A stretch of DNA of 64,000 bases from Circinella minor (taxonomy: Eukaryota; Mucoromycota; Mucoromycetes; Mucorales; Lichtheimiaceae). This document shows positions 48,890 to 60,775 of the stretch, piece by piece. The DNA is taken from contig JAEPRB010000100.1 of NCBI GenBank assembly GCA_016758965.1, positions 1 to 64,000 on the forward strand, written 5' to 3'. The first letter of the stretch is position 1; each line of letters begins with the position of its first letter. A model generated the notes under the pieces. The model was not told where the DNA came from. It did not search any database and saw only the letters and a program-made list of their open reading frames with translations. The translations under genes were made by a program, and so were the position numbers.

Positions 48890-51800
48890 TTTAAAAAAAA
48901 TATAAAATAAATAAAATAAACTGAAGGAGAAAAACGCGTTACAACATAAAATAAAGGACTCGAACCTTTAATTTATTTTTGGTTACACGACGTTGAACAC
49001 TAAATAATTTTGAAATTTTGAGCTAGCAGTTAATAAAAATGAATCATAGCAATATGTCTTATTTATATGTTTAAAAAGAGTAACTATATAATATATATAA
49101 TTCTTTTTCTCTCATCAAATAATGGTCAATAAATGAGTTTAATCTATCCTTTTTTAAATACGATCGTTTAAACTTATTAATACTAAGCCGCTGTAGTACA
49201 TACCAAAGAAAATACTTTTCATATTTTGGAAGAATAAAAAAAGGAATAGGCCTATTACATAAGAATAAAAAAAAACAGGGACCAGAAAGAAAAGGAATAA
49301 TTTGTAATAATTCTTATTGTTTTTCGTCTCTTGTATATCATAGCCGTCATTAGGTATGTGAAATACAAACAGGTATTTATCCTTTTGATATTTTATCAAA
49401 TTATTCTATCAAAATAGATGATGCCATGGAAATTAATAATAGAAGCGTTCCGTTTTTTGATATTATACCAGTTTACATAAGCATTTAGTATTTTATAGAC
49501 ATGATAATTTGATTGTAAAAGAGAAGTCGAAAATTATGAGAGCGTCTAAATATTTGATGACTCGAAAAATTATTTCTGATTGATTAAATAAATTGACTAT
49601 TATTATGAACGATAAATAAAACATTATATACAGATACCATAGTATTCATAAAATGTGATATTAAGCGCAAATAAAAACTGCAATGTTTTTGGCTGCGTTT
49701 TTTTCAAAAGAAAAAAAAGAAGCTAGGTGGGTATCACCTAACCCCGCCGGGTGTTTAGATGGATTATCGATCTCTTTATATTATCCAAAGCTACAAAGAG
49801 TCTCTTATGGCAGAACACGGCGAGCCGTCAAAGGCAATTTTTTTTTCATTTCGTAAAAAAACAAAACAACCCAAATAAAACGTCTTGATATTATAGACAT
49901 TGTGTGTCACTCATCTTTCATCATCTAAGTAAAAAATTAATTAAAATATAGTGACAGTTTCTGTCGTCAAGAACAACAACATCCTCCAACAACAATTATT
50001 TCATCGAGTAAAAAGTCAAACAAATATTCTATAATCATCGACAACAAAAGATCATCCATTGATAAACGAGTCATCAATATCAGCAGCGGCTCTTTTGCTC
50101 TCTCTGTTTTATACACATCATTCTATTATTATAACCAAAACAACAACATATTCCAGTTCCTCTTTTCTTTCAAACAAATCTTTATACACTAATTATTATT
50201 TTATATACAAAAAAAAAAAAGAAAAAAGGCAAGATTCATCACATACATTAATAATGAAACTACTAATAACATTAATTAGATTACTTGGATAATAGCTATT
50301 TTTTATTTTACAATCGTACAATCAAACACATATATACATCCCCTTTTTACCTTATTTAATTGTAATCCTTTATATTTATTATATTGTAAATATATATTAT
50401 TTATTAGTTAGTACGTAATAATACATAATAATAAAGTATTGGGTATATTGATTATTATTTTATACTAAGACTATAACATATATATAAACTTGTACAATGG
50501 TCTACGTATGTAAAAGAGGAATACAAAAATAGAATGTCTCATACAACAACCTTACAACAAAAAATACTCTCATCTAGTATAAATAAAGGAATGATTAAAA
50601 TAATAATTATGTAGTAACTTATTAACAATCATACTATTATAATAGAAATACATCTCATTCCAATTTAATTATCCACTCTTCTTTGCTTGATGCTATGTTT
50701 TTATTTACTATGAACAATCCAATAAAGAAACAGTGCCTCTCTTTGTGTGCTTTCATTAATATACTTGTCATATTTTTATTACTGTTGCTAACCTAGTATT
50801 ATTATTGAACTGTTGAATTTGGATAATAATAATGGTTTATTAGTACCAAATATTTGTTCTTCCAATATCAGTTATTATGATAACACATCTTGTAAATTTT
50901 TTTTTGTTACACTATATTTGTGACATGTGGCTATATGTACACCTCTTGGGATAATCCTACTTAATTATTTATTTTCCTTCTTTTCTTAAAAAACCACACA
51001 CAGCCTTGTCCTTTTGAATTTCAAAAATAATTAATAAGCAACAACATGGTCAACTTCAAATAACATCATCATCATTATAGTAATATAATCCGGATCACTT
51101 GATATCAGTTAAAAAAGTGGCCAAAGACAACATTCAGAATATGACTTTTTTTTAGTAAAAAAATAAACTTCATCAGTCAGTCAATCTACCCAACTGAACC
51201 TAGATTAACGCGTGGGCAAAAAGGAATGCTAGTGTGGATAGAAATAAAGTAGGAAATAGCGTCACCATATTCAGTATACAGGCTGTGCTGATGTAATCAT
51301 ATCAACGGATAAGGATTGTTCAACGCACCACTACCGACTTTTATCAGCTAGACTGGATAAAAAAAAGCACTCACAACACTTTTGATGGATATACTTTTGT
51401 GGACAATGACGGTGGGAATAAATTCGTGAATGTAGACATGGATGAGACAGCCGTAGTTATTTTTTTTTGATGGATAATATACCAAGGGCAGGAACAACTT
51501 TGACCTGTGATTAATTATACAAATCGAAATTTAATTAAAGGTACATTTTAGCAGCAGATGTTGATTCGGCTATTTTGTTATGATCAGGTAATAACTGGGA
51601 ATGGACATAGCAGTAGATATGGATTATTTTTTTGAATATTGGATGGATGGGGCTAGGATTGATATTTTGGATATGTACTCGGTTGGAATAATGGTTGGGT
51701 ATAATCTCGAGATGAATTTCATATTTGTACATGGATACACATCAATGGATGGTCATGATGATACAAATGTCTCTCATTTGAAATGTAACGATGATATCTG

Positions 51801-53194
51801 GATGTCGGTCATATTTTGGATAACAATAGTAGTTTTGACTGTAACCACAGAAGCTTAAATTTCGATCGTGTTATTTTCGGATAAGGCGTAAGGATAAAGC
51901 AAACACTAGTAGTTGGGTACAGCAACTCCCCCTCTATTTTCTTTTTGTGTTAAAAGAATATGGTTGTAGATAAAAGTAAAGAGAATTTTGTGGTGTGATA
52001 GATATTTAAAACCAAATAAAAAATTGTTATAACTACACACATTTTTTTTGTATGTACCTGAGTTTGTTATTTCTAATTAAATTTAAAGAGTGAATAACTA
52101 CTAAATATTTCTTTACTCGTAGCTATAGTCCATAAACATGATAACATGATACTATTTATTACGTCAACAATATATTGTATAATATTATATAATGATTTAA
52201 AATTAAAATCAATTGAAGTCGCAAATACATTCGATAGTACAGTAATAATTCTACCGTCCTTCAGAGATCTATATTGTCGTAGTACAGTAAAAAGTAAAAT
52301 AAGAGAAATATGATTTAAAAATTGTTATGAATAACCTATAACAAGAGGTGATTTTTGAGCCACCTTATTACAACCCTCGCTACCACTTTTAATAAACTTT
52401 CAAAAATGAATAACAGTTTGATCCCATATCCCTTTGATCTATTTCTACATTTTGAAAGATTTTACAGTATTAAGTTTCATTTCTTATGAATAATATCCAA
52501 AGTTTTCTTATCTTTTTCCCCTCAACTATATTGGTATGTGCGTTCAATGATCCCCTTACGTAGTTCATATAAAATCATAACAACCATAAAGTATCTAACT
52601 TTAATGTTCCATATAGGTGGTACACCAGTAAACGCCATAGATGGAGAGAATGGTTTTATCACACTTTATATAAGTTAGCAAAATTATTTTTTTAATTCCC
52701 ATTCTACCATTTCCCAATGATCTTTTTGAATAGTTACTTGGTGATTTGTTTTAGATCGCCAGCATAACATTCATTTTTTTTCGAGTGTTACGTAAACGCG
52801 TGCAAAAAAAAAAAAAAAACAAACAAAACAAAACAAAAAGAGAGAGGGAGTTCCGATTTGGAAACGATGCTCTTTATAATGATCGGATATTCGATTAACA
52901 ATGCTTTTTAATGAAAAAAAAAAGAAACAATGGTGAATTTTAAAAGGAAAAAAAAAGTGTAAGCCCATAAATAATATTTTTGCTGCCCTGTGCGACTAAT
53001 AGTTTCACGCCCTGAAAATAATGCGGGGTAACCTTATTTTGGGATCATTATGTAAAGGTGAAACATAGTATTGTCTCAGGATAAAGCTTATATTATTTTA
53101 ATACTTCTCTCAATTTACTTTTCATCTTCACTTTGTTTTGCTTGCCTATATCATAGAAAAAAAAAGAAATTACCCTCTATCGAAGCAGTGGTGC
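48890..53194. other. Gene-poor region
   Basis: More than 4 kb of AT-rich DNA. Small open frames (for example 51601–51858) look fortuitous. The string AGGCTGTGCTGA at about 51280–51291 repeats one at 47.6 kb, with a similar CACTACCGACTT/CTACTATCGACTT about 50–80 bp later in both places, which suggests two relics of the same repeat. No RNA gene is visible. Confidence 0.45.
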
Positions 53195-55539
53195 ATGAGG
53201 GACAATTGTTATCGGATTTTCAAAAAGAAACAAAGCATAAAAGGGGTTTATTCTGGAGCTTCCGAATTCTTTCTTTCTCTTTTTTTTTTCAAGGAACCAA
53301 GAACTCGGTAAGTACTTTTTTTTTCAATCCATTTTCTTGTACCCTTTTTTTATTCTACCTATTTTTTTATTCTACTCTTTTTTTTATGCTACCTATTTCT
53401 TTTACACCTTTTTCTTTTGATCAACTATATTCTTACTCTTCTTTTTCTTAATTTACCTAGCAACGAACGAACGAACGACACACGAACGAACACACGAACG
53501 AACGATGACGACGACTAGAGCCTTTGACAGATCACCGATCTGTCATAAATCAACTCTTTACTATCTTCGGATAGTAAAGAGGTCGATGATCCAGGTTAGG
53601 CACTGGGGAGGAGGGTCCTGATGCAATGCCAACTCCACGTGGTAGGACCTGTCAACGTAGCTCTTTTTAAAAAAAAAGTTACGGCTAAGAGCATTGCAAT
53701 TTTATTATTATTATGTTATGTAAATTATCATAAGTAAATTGGTTTCCTTATTTTTTACTATTGTTTTAAAAATATATTGTTGTCTGTATATAATAAAAAG
53801 ATATATTTTAGATACGTAATATAATATAAAAGTGATAAAAGTGGAAAACGTAATCATAGCTATAATAATATGCAAAGAGTAAGCTAAACAGTAAGTTGTA
53901 AACTTTGAATTGCACGTAAAAAAAATCAAGTTCTGCTTGACATATAGCAATGAATTTATTTCTCTTTTATTGGCTTTATTATAATGGTGCACATACATAT
54001 ACATAGAGTGATGAAGGCTGCAAAAAGAAAACATTGACCATAATAAAACCATATTTATCCTTGTTTCTCTTCATATACTATAAGTATACTTTTTCTCTGC
54101 TTCAACGTTATATGTCTTCCCAACCGAATAAAAATGCATAAACTAACACTTTTCATAATATACTTGTACGTATGGGTTCAATAATTATAAAAAGATGAGG
54201 GTCATGGAATTGTTATATTAAAACATAAAATATTGAAGCTTTGACAGTTTAAAAAAAATTCAAATTGTATTAGCAAAAATTATGGGTAGTGCTACCTGTG
54301 CGATTTTTTTTTCTTAGCGGTGCGATTTTTTTCTCGCGGGTTTTCAAGTGTAGTGGTACAGCGCCAACAGCCATAGCCAATCCTCTTGTGATAGTAGCAG
54401 TACGACTTCTCTTACTAAACATACTTCATTAAGATTCTATACAATTTTTTTTTCTATAATAACTCCTTATGAATGATATTCGCTTTATTTAATTTTGCAC
54501 ACTTGAAACCATTATAATAAAATATATTATATAAAATATATCAATTTTTACTGCTCATTAATAGTATCAATTTGCTCGAATATTAACACAAAAAAGAGGT
54601 TATACTTTTGGATTATATGAATGGCAGTGCAACAATTTATTTGTTAATTTAAAAACTAATCTATTAAAATATATAATATAAAGATGTATTGATTATCACT
54701 GGTTCTTGATATCAGCTTGCTCAAATATTATCCACAAAAAACTGATAATATTCTTGGATTGTTTGATTAAAATGGCTTTATTGGTAGTATGGTGCGATTT
54801 TTTATTTTTTTAAAAACATTACAAGTGCTTATCCGTGCGATTTTTTTTTTGTCTGAGCGTAAAATATGAGAAGAAGCTGTGCGATTTTTTTTTTCACTTC
54901 TGAATGGCATTACTAACAGTTTATATTTGATAGTATAAGAACTAGTCTACTAAAATATATAATATAAAAATGTATTGGTTATCAGTACCAACGTGTTCAA
55001 ATATTATACACAAAAGAAAGGAGGTAATCGTCTTGAATTATTCCATTTAGAATAGCTTTATTTTGGTGCAATTTTTTTCTTATTCGCTGGTTCGTTAATT
55101 ATCTATTAATAACAATAAAACTTAACAAAATTAAAGCATCAATTTATTTGGTATTTTGATATAGTTTCCTTGATTTTATCAACGATAATAACATGGTTTC
55201 AATATAGCAATTAATATATTATCTTCATAGTATTGGGCATTTTTCGAACTACTTCAGAAAACAGTTTCATCATTTTGTAGGTATGAGGTACATAAAGTAA
55301 CACATATAGAGACTCGTGAAATCGATGAATCAGATGCTGCTTTAAGCCCTCTTATGGGCAGCCGTGGAGGATCTTACACGTGTCACGGTTATTTTTTCAC
55401 AGTACCTATGTCATATATCCAACAACGATTAATTCGTGAAGATATGAAAGAAGCTCTACGAGATGGGAAGCTGAATGAATTCGACATGATGAAGATGGAA
55501 CATGCAGCGGGCGAAAAATACTTGGAGTATGCACGATGA
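53195..55539 (+). CDS. Putative split gene; conserved-looking last exon inside a foldback element
   Basis: The secure part is the exon 55281–55539. It opens after a strong acceptor (CATTTTGTAG) and reads YEVHKVTHIETREIDESDAA…GSRGGSYTCHGYFFTVPMSY…EALRDGKLNEFDMMKMEHAAGEKYLEYAR, then TGA. Its composition and lack of low complexity mark it as real coding sequence. The frame needs a 5' exon ending in phase 2. The donor CG|GTAAGT at 53307 fits, giving …KEPRTR then YEVHKV, and the frame is open back to ATG 53195 (123 residues in total), but that front end runs over a T-tract and is doubtful. The implied intron would be 1.97 kb, at least ten times the local norm, and contains an RNA-like hairpin block and one arm of the foldback element. 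No family recognised. Confidence 0.4.
53465..53515. repeat. CGAA/ACGA simple-sequence tract
   Basis: Repeated CGAA and ACGA units, slightly interrupted by ACAC, ending in GACGACGACG. It directly precedes the hairpin block at 53525. Confidence 0.8.
53525..53665 (+). ncRNA. Candidate structured RNA with a perfect UUCG hairpin
   Basis: Three inverted repeats stand in a row. 53525–53545: 9-bp stem TGACAGATC/GATCTGTCA with a three-base loop. 53554–53581: 12-bp perfect stem CTCTTTACTATC/GATAGTAAAGAG closed by C(UUCG)G, the very stable tetraloop. 53614–53649: stem GGTCCT/AGGACC around a 24-base interior that contains CCACGTGG. A T5 run follows at about 53664, as in polymerase III terminators. GC content exceeds that of the flanks. 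No match to tRNA, SRP RNA, RNase P, U6 or a hammerhead core was found by eye. Transcription is unproven; it could instead be part of a mobile element. Confidence 0.4.
54284..55080 (+). repeat. Left arm of the foldback element
   Basis: Contains GTGCGATTTTTT-type boxes at about 54298, 54319, 54791, 54832, 54877 and a variant at 55070. The terminal 22 bp (TGTGCGATTTTTTTTTCTTAGCG region) appears duplicated relative to the right arm. Modules begin near 54550, 54690 and 54970. Confidence 0.7.
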
Positions 55540-55969
55540 TTACGAATGAAGAAAAGTCGTATATGGGCAAAAATATGTATCCAGAAAATTAGCAAGAATA
55601 GCATCATTCAATTCTTTACTTGGTATAATCACCATTTGATTGTTATTTCTCGATCTCTTTATATTTTCTTTTTACTAAAACATAATTTTCTTTTATATAT
55701 ATATATTTATCTCTTATTATATTATATTATCATTATTACATATAATGATATAAATACTTAATACTCCTATCTGCTTAACTTCCTTTTGTTTTTCTTTCTA
55801 TCGTCCATTTTTATATTTCCTTCATAGTACTTTTTACATTGCCCAAATATATCAATAATTTTTTATTAAAAATTAATTACAAATGGATCTATTCAACTTA
55901 TTGCTTTATATAGTTTTGTCTTGAAGCATCACACTATAAGAGATATAGAAAATATTAAGTTATCAGAAG

Positions 55970-56721
55970 AAAAATCGCACGGATAAGCACTTGTATTTTT
56001 TTTAAAGAAAAAATTACACCAAAATAAAGAAATAATTCAAAACTACTACCTCTTTTTTTGTATATAATATTAGAACACGTTGGTACTGATAACCAATACA
56101 TTTTTATATTATATATTTTAGTAGACTAGTTTTTACACTATCAAATAAACTGAAAAGAAAAACCGCACAGCTTCTTCTCATATTTTACGCTCAGACAAAA
56201 AAAAAATCGCATCACACTACCAATAAAGCCATTTCAGCCAAATAACCCAAGAGTATTATCAATTTTTTTGTGGATAATATTCAAGCAAGTTGATATCAAT
56301 AACCAGTGATAATCAATACATGTTTATATTGTATATTTTAATAGACTGGTTTTTAAACTATCAAATAAATTGTTAACTTACAATGCCATTCAGAAGTAAA
56401 AAAAATCGCATATAATTAATCCGAAAGTATAACCTCTTTTTTGTGTTAATATTCGAGCAAATTGACACTAATGAGCAGTAAAAATTGATAATTTATTTTA
56501 TTATAATGGTTCCAATAGTGTAAAATTAATTAAAGCGAATATCATTCATAAGAAGTTATTATATAAAGAAAAAAAAACAAATCGTATAGTTTCTTGAAGT
56601 CTGTTTAGTACGTAAATGAAATTGCACTGTTAATATCACAAGAGGAATAGCTATTGGTGTTGGCACTGTACCACTACAATTGAAAATCCACGAGAAAAAA
56701 ATCGCACCGGTAGCACTACCC
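55970..56721 (-). repeat. Right arm of the foldback element
   Basis: Reverse-complement counterpart of the left arm, with boxes reading AAAAATCGCAC and variants at about 55968, 56158, 56203, 56401, 56576 and 56698. Similarity to the left arm is clearest over the outermost 350 bp, where words such as CCTCTTGTGATA and TTATGAATGATATTCGCTTTA are shared. Confidence 0.7.
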
Positions 56722-56737
56722 TTATTAAATTATAGTA

Positions 56738-56888
56738 TAGTTTACTCTCGATTAGCGCAACTCGCCCAAAAACCTTGATGCAAGTTGCAAGTTGCGATTC
56801 TATTAAGTATTTTCAACATTTCCAAAAACAAATGGAGCAGAGCCGGAAGATTTGCAAAAACGAGAGGTGCAAAAGCGAGAGTTGACTG
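56738..56888. mobile_element. 151-bp mariner/pogo-type MITE
   Basis: Left end TAGTTTACTCTCGATTAGCG, right end (reverse complement) CAGTCAACTCTCGCTTTTGC, each flanked by TA (56736–56737, 56889–56890). Shared ACTCTCG and a second CTCG/CTCGCC block at similar spacing extend the inverted symmetry to about 30 bp. The CAGT…ACTG ends with TA target sites are typical of Tc1/mariner/pogo elements. It begins 16 bp beyond the foldback element. Confidence 0.65.
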
Positions 56889-56890
56889 TA

Positions 56891-58112
56891 TTTCCTACAT
56901 TAAATCCTTTTGATATTATATTGTAAATACATATCATTTATTAGTTAGTAATAATAATAAAAACTTGGGTATATTGATTATCATTTTATACATACATCAA
57001 TAAAAATAAAATATCACAATAAAGATATATATTATAAGAGTATATGATAGTAATACATATGAACTCATCATCACTTACTTTTTACGTATTATCCAAATTT
57101 ACCAATTTAATTATGTAATAGCATTATAGGCTACGTAGCTACAATAATAGGAATACTGTAAGTATATATCAATTCGTGTTCCTTTTAATGAATTACGTAA
57201 TAATAAAAACAAATATATAGAAACACTAACCAAACTATTTGCTTTTATGAAATTCTACAAACTAAAGTTATATTTGTCTCAAATAAAAATTTTATCAACA
57301 AGAATAATAATACTACGTAATTTAAGGTTTCCATATTATGAGCAAATATGTGAAACGTGGATAAGATTAATCAAAATCACAGATCAAGTGTAAGAATAAG
57401 AATAATGACAAGATGAAAAAGAAAAAAAAAACTGTGAAAGGGACTCATTATAGATATCTATCGATCGATATTTTACCATAAAATGGATGGTTTTTCAGTA
57501 CAAGATCCAAGTATATGATAATGACGTAAATATATAAGATTTAAACAATATTATTAGAATTCAAAAAATTAAGAATTGAAATGAACATTCTCTACTAGCA
57601 ATAGCGAATAATAATAACAGTAGTTATAGGAATGACTTGGTCACTTGTGGTAGACACAAGCCATGTTGTACGTATCATATTTATTAACTTCTTTATAAAT
57701 TTACGCTATAATAGCAATCCATACAGTATTATTTAAAGATCTATATAATAGTCTTTTTTTCTTTGGTTCCCGGAAATACACCTTTGGGAGGGTAAATTAT
57801 TTGCAGGAACGTGTATAAAACGAAAACGAAAAACAAAAACAAGTGGACAAGTTTTCTTATATTATTTGAGCTTAATAATTTGATCCAAAAGCTTTACTAT
57901 GATTTTGATTGGTTAATTCATCACAGGCTCAGGGACATGAGAGAGATTTTTCTAATGATGCTAGAATTTTTGTGAAACATTTCAAAAAACTACAAAAAAG
58001 GCCCCGCCGGAAAAAGTCCCACGGTTGGTATTTCATCTACTCTTTTTCTTTTTTTTTTCCTCTTCCCCCTCTCTTCATCAAGCAACCTTTTTAATTTATA
58101 TATATATATAAT
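56891..58112. promoter_or_regulatory. Intergenic region, promoter side of acetoacetyl-CoA synthetase
   Basis: AT-rich with no gene. A CCAAT-type box (GATTGGTTAAT) lies at about 57906–57916, and a T/C-rich tract (58040–58080) precedes the start codon. A 61-codon frame beginning near 57909 overlaps this promoter and is not convincing. Confidence 0.4.
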
Positions 58113-60703
58113 ATGACATCTGGTTCAAGTTTAACTGTCGATCCTCCATGTCTTTGGAAACCATCGAATCCAGAAGAAACTCAAATGGTTAAGTTTCGTC
58201 ATTATGTTAATGATAAACTTAACTTGAAACTTCGTAAAGTATTGTTCTTTTTTTTTCTGTCATCACATGTATTATGATTATAAATGTTCTGTATATGTTA
58301 CTCACACGCGTTTGTCTTGTCTTTTTTTTTTTTTGTTTAAATTATATAGAAAATTATCAAGAATTATGGCAATGGTCTGTTGATAATCCAGCTGTATTTT
58401 GGTCAAACGTATGGGATTATACCAATATTATTTCTTCTGCCAAAGCAACTGAAGTTTTAGATTCATCTTTATCCATGGATACTATTCCAGAATGGTTCAA
58501 AGGTGCTCGTTTAAACTTTGCTGAAAATTTATTATGGTGCAAAAGTTCGGATAAAGTTGCTATGGTTGTTACTGGTAAGTGAAAACTATATATATAAATT
58601 GGATGATGATACATGTGTATACTAATAGATATATATATATATATATATAGGTGAAGGTCAAGGTCGGCGTTCTATCACTTATGCCGAACTGTACAACCAA
58701 GTCTTAAAATGTGCAATGGCCTTAAAAGCCAATGGTGTTCAAAAAGGTGATCGTGTTGCTGCTTACATTCCCAATTGTGCTGAAGCCATTATTGCCATGC
58801 TTGCTACATTAAGTTTGGGTGCCATTTGGAGTTCTACTTCTCCCGATTTCGGTGCCACAGGTGTTTTAGATCGTTTCAGTCAAATCAGTCCCAAAATCTT
58901 AATTTCGGTCAATGGTGTTGTTTACAATGGTAAAAAATTGGACCATATTACCAAGCTTAAACCTGTAGTGGAAGGATTACCTTCTGTTGAAAAGGTCGTT
59001 ATTATTCCTTTTGTTGATGATATTGGTGATGTGAATACCATGGATAAAAATAAGGAAAAAATTGTTACTTGGCAAGACTTTTTGGATACAGAAAAACATT
59101 TACCTGAACAAATTCCATTTGAACAACTTCCTTTTAATCATCCTGGATTTATTTTGTTCAGTTCAGGTACTACAGGTTTACCTAAATGTATTGTTCACTC
59201 TGGTGCTGGTTTGTTAATTCAATTGAAAAAGGAACATATGATTCATGGTGACATGAAACCTGAAGATGTATTCTTTTATTATACTACTACTGGATGGATG
59301 ATGTGGAATTGGCTTGTAGCAGGTCTTAGTGTGGGTGCTACTTTGGTACTTTGGGATGGCAGTCCATTTAAACCTTCTCCTATTCATTTATGGGAAATGG
59401 TTGATGAATTGGGTATTACTCACTTTGGTACTTCTGCTAAATATATCCAATCTTTACAAGAAGCGGGTGTTCATCCTAGTAAGTATTAAAAGTTATCATC
59501 TTTTTTTTTTTTTTGCTGACATTTTAACTTTCCCACGAATGGTCGTGATTACCAGTATATATATATATATTCATGTCAAAAAATTATATTAAATTATACT
59601 TACAAAAAAAATATTATTATATTATTTTTTAGAGGATCAATGTAAATTAAATACTTTGAAAGCCATTTATTCTACTGGCTCACCCTTAAAACCTGAAAGT
59701 TTTGACTTTGTCTATGAACACATTAAAAAAGATGTTGTTTTGGGTAGTATTACAGGTGGTACAGACATTTGTTCATTATTTGCTGGGCATAATACTAGTT
59801 TACCTGTCTACCGTGGGGAAATCCAATGTATCTGTCTGGGTTTCAAAATCGAAGCATGGGCGGATGCCAATAAGCCTGTTCAAGCCGAATCCGGAGACTT
59901 GGTTTGTACTGTGCCTTTCCCTTGTATGCCAGTCTATATGTATGCAGATGATGAACAACGATCCAAATATAAAAACGCTTATTTCAGTATGTATGAAGGT
60001 GTTTGGTACCATGGTGATTATGTTTGGATCAACCCCAAAACTGGAGGTGTTGTCATGTTGGGTCGTTCCGATGGTACTTTAAACCCTAATGGTGTTCGAT
60101 TTGGTAGTGCTGAAATTTATAATGTAGTGGATCGTTTTGAACAAGTAGAAGATGCTTTATGTGTTGGTCAAAAGATTGTTGATCAAGATGATGAACGTGT
60201 CGTATTGTTCTTAAAATTGAAGGAAGGTCAAGAATTAAATGATGATCTTGTCAAAAAGATCAAAACGACGATCCGTGCTCAGTTGAGTCCACGTCATGTA
60301 CCTGCATTTGTACTTGCTGTTCAAGATATTCCAGTAATTATTATTTGTTTTGTATATTATTTTGATAAAGAAATCAAATTATATTGAAACTAAATTTGTT
60401 GATTTATATAATAGTATACCATCAATGGCAAAAAGGTTGAAGTTGCAGTCAAGGTAAGAAGAATACTTGATAATCTATTCTATTTTATTTTTCCCACGAT
60501 GAATTTTTTTTCGTTTTAATATTACTATTATTATTTAAATTATACAACATAATAAGGGTTTTATATCTAATATAATATTACATATTTTTAATTATTACAA
60601 ATTATAGAAAATTATTTCCGGTCAAAAAGTTACAGCTACAGGAACCTTGGCTAATCCAGATAGTCTTGCTTTGTATTATGATATAGCTGCTCTTGCTCAA
60701 TAA
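58113..60703 (+). CDS. AACS: Acetoacetyl-CoA synthetase
   Basis: Six exons (58113–58233, 58350–58574, 58651–59478, 59633–60333, 60415–60453, 60608–60703) join in frame to 669 residues, the usual length. The N-terminal part NYQELWQWSVDNPAVFWSNVWDY is typical of the acetoacetyl-CoA rather than acetyl-CoA synthetase branch. The adenylate-forming signature FSSGTTGLPK places SGTTG at about 287–291; later motifs are YTTTGWMMWNW, GGTDICSLFAG and the hinge GRSDGTLNPNGVRFGSAEIY. The C-terminal catalytic lysine region is INGKKVEVAVK. It activates acetoacetate to acetoacetyl-CoA with ATP in the cytosol, supplying sterol and lipid synthesis. Two tiny last exons (39 and 96 nt) keep the frame. Confidence 0.95.
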
Positions 60704-60775
60704 AAACGAGCTAAACCAAAAAAAGAAAAAGAAAAAAAGAAAACTTTGTATAGAATCAATTATTGTTATTATTAT

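Larger units (their letters stand above)
54284..56721. mobile_element. Foldback (long inverted repeat) element, 2.44 kb
   Basis: Ends are perfect inverted repeats GGGTAGTGCTACC/GGTAGCACTACCC, each preceded or followed by TTAT (54280–54283 and 56722–56725), a likely 4-bp target duplication. Behind the ends, arms of about 750–800 bp (54284–55080 and about 55970–56721) are inverted copies of each other with visible divergence. Each arm holds about three related modules that contain words such as ATTATCACTGGTT, CAAATATTATCCACAAAAAA and AAAATATATAATATAA, separated by copies of GTGCGATTTTTT. The arms are rearranged relative to each other (GTGCTTATCCGTGCGATTTT is internal in one arm and innermost in the other). 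The middle holds the coding exon at 55281–55539. No transposase is present. Confidence 0.8.

Noticed and set aside
50059..50292. 77-codon plus frame with Ser/Thr/Tyr runs
   Set aside because: Low-complexity, AT-rich, no homology recognised; probably chance.
51601..51858. 85-codon plus frame rich in Met, Asp and Ile
   Set aside because: Arises from repeated GATGGAT-like DNA; no coding character and no start context.
53590..53655. Reading the hairpin block as a hammerhead ribozyme or box C/D snoRNA
   Set aside because: CCTGATG resembles part of a hammerhead core or a D box, but the GAAA strand and a proper C box are missing.
57909..58094. 61-codon plus frame preceded by an acceptor-like CATCACAG
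   Set aside because: Charged middle section but ends in a phenylalanine/proline run from the pyrimidine leader of the next gene; more likely promoter or 5' UTR of acetoacetyl-CoA synthetase.
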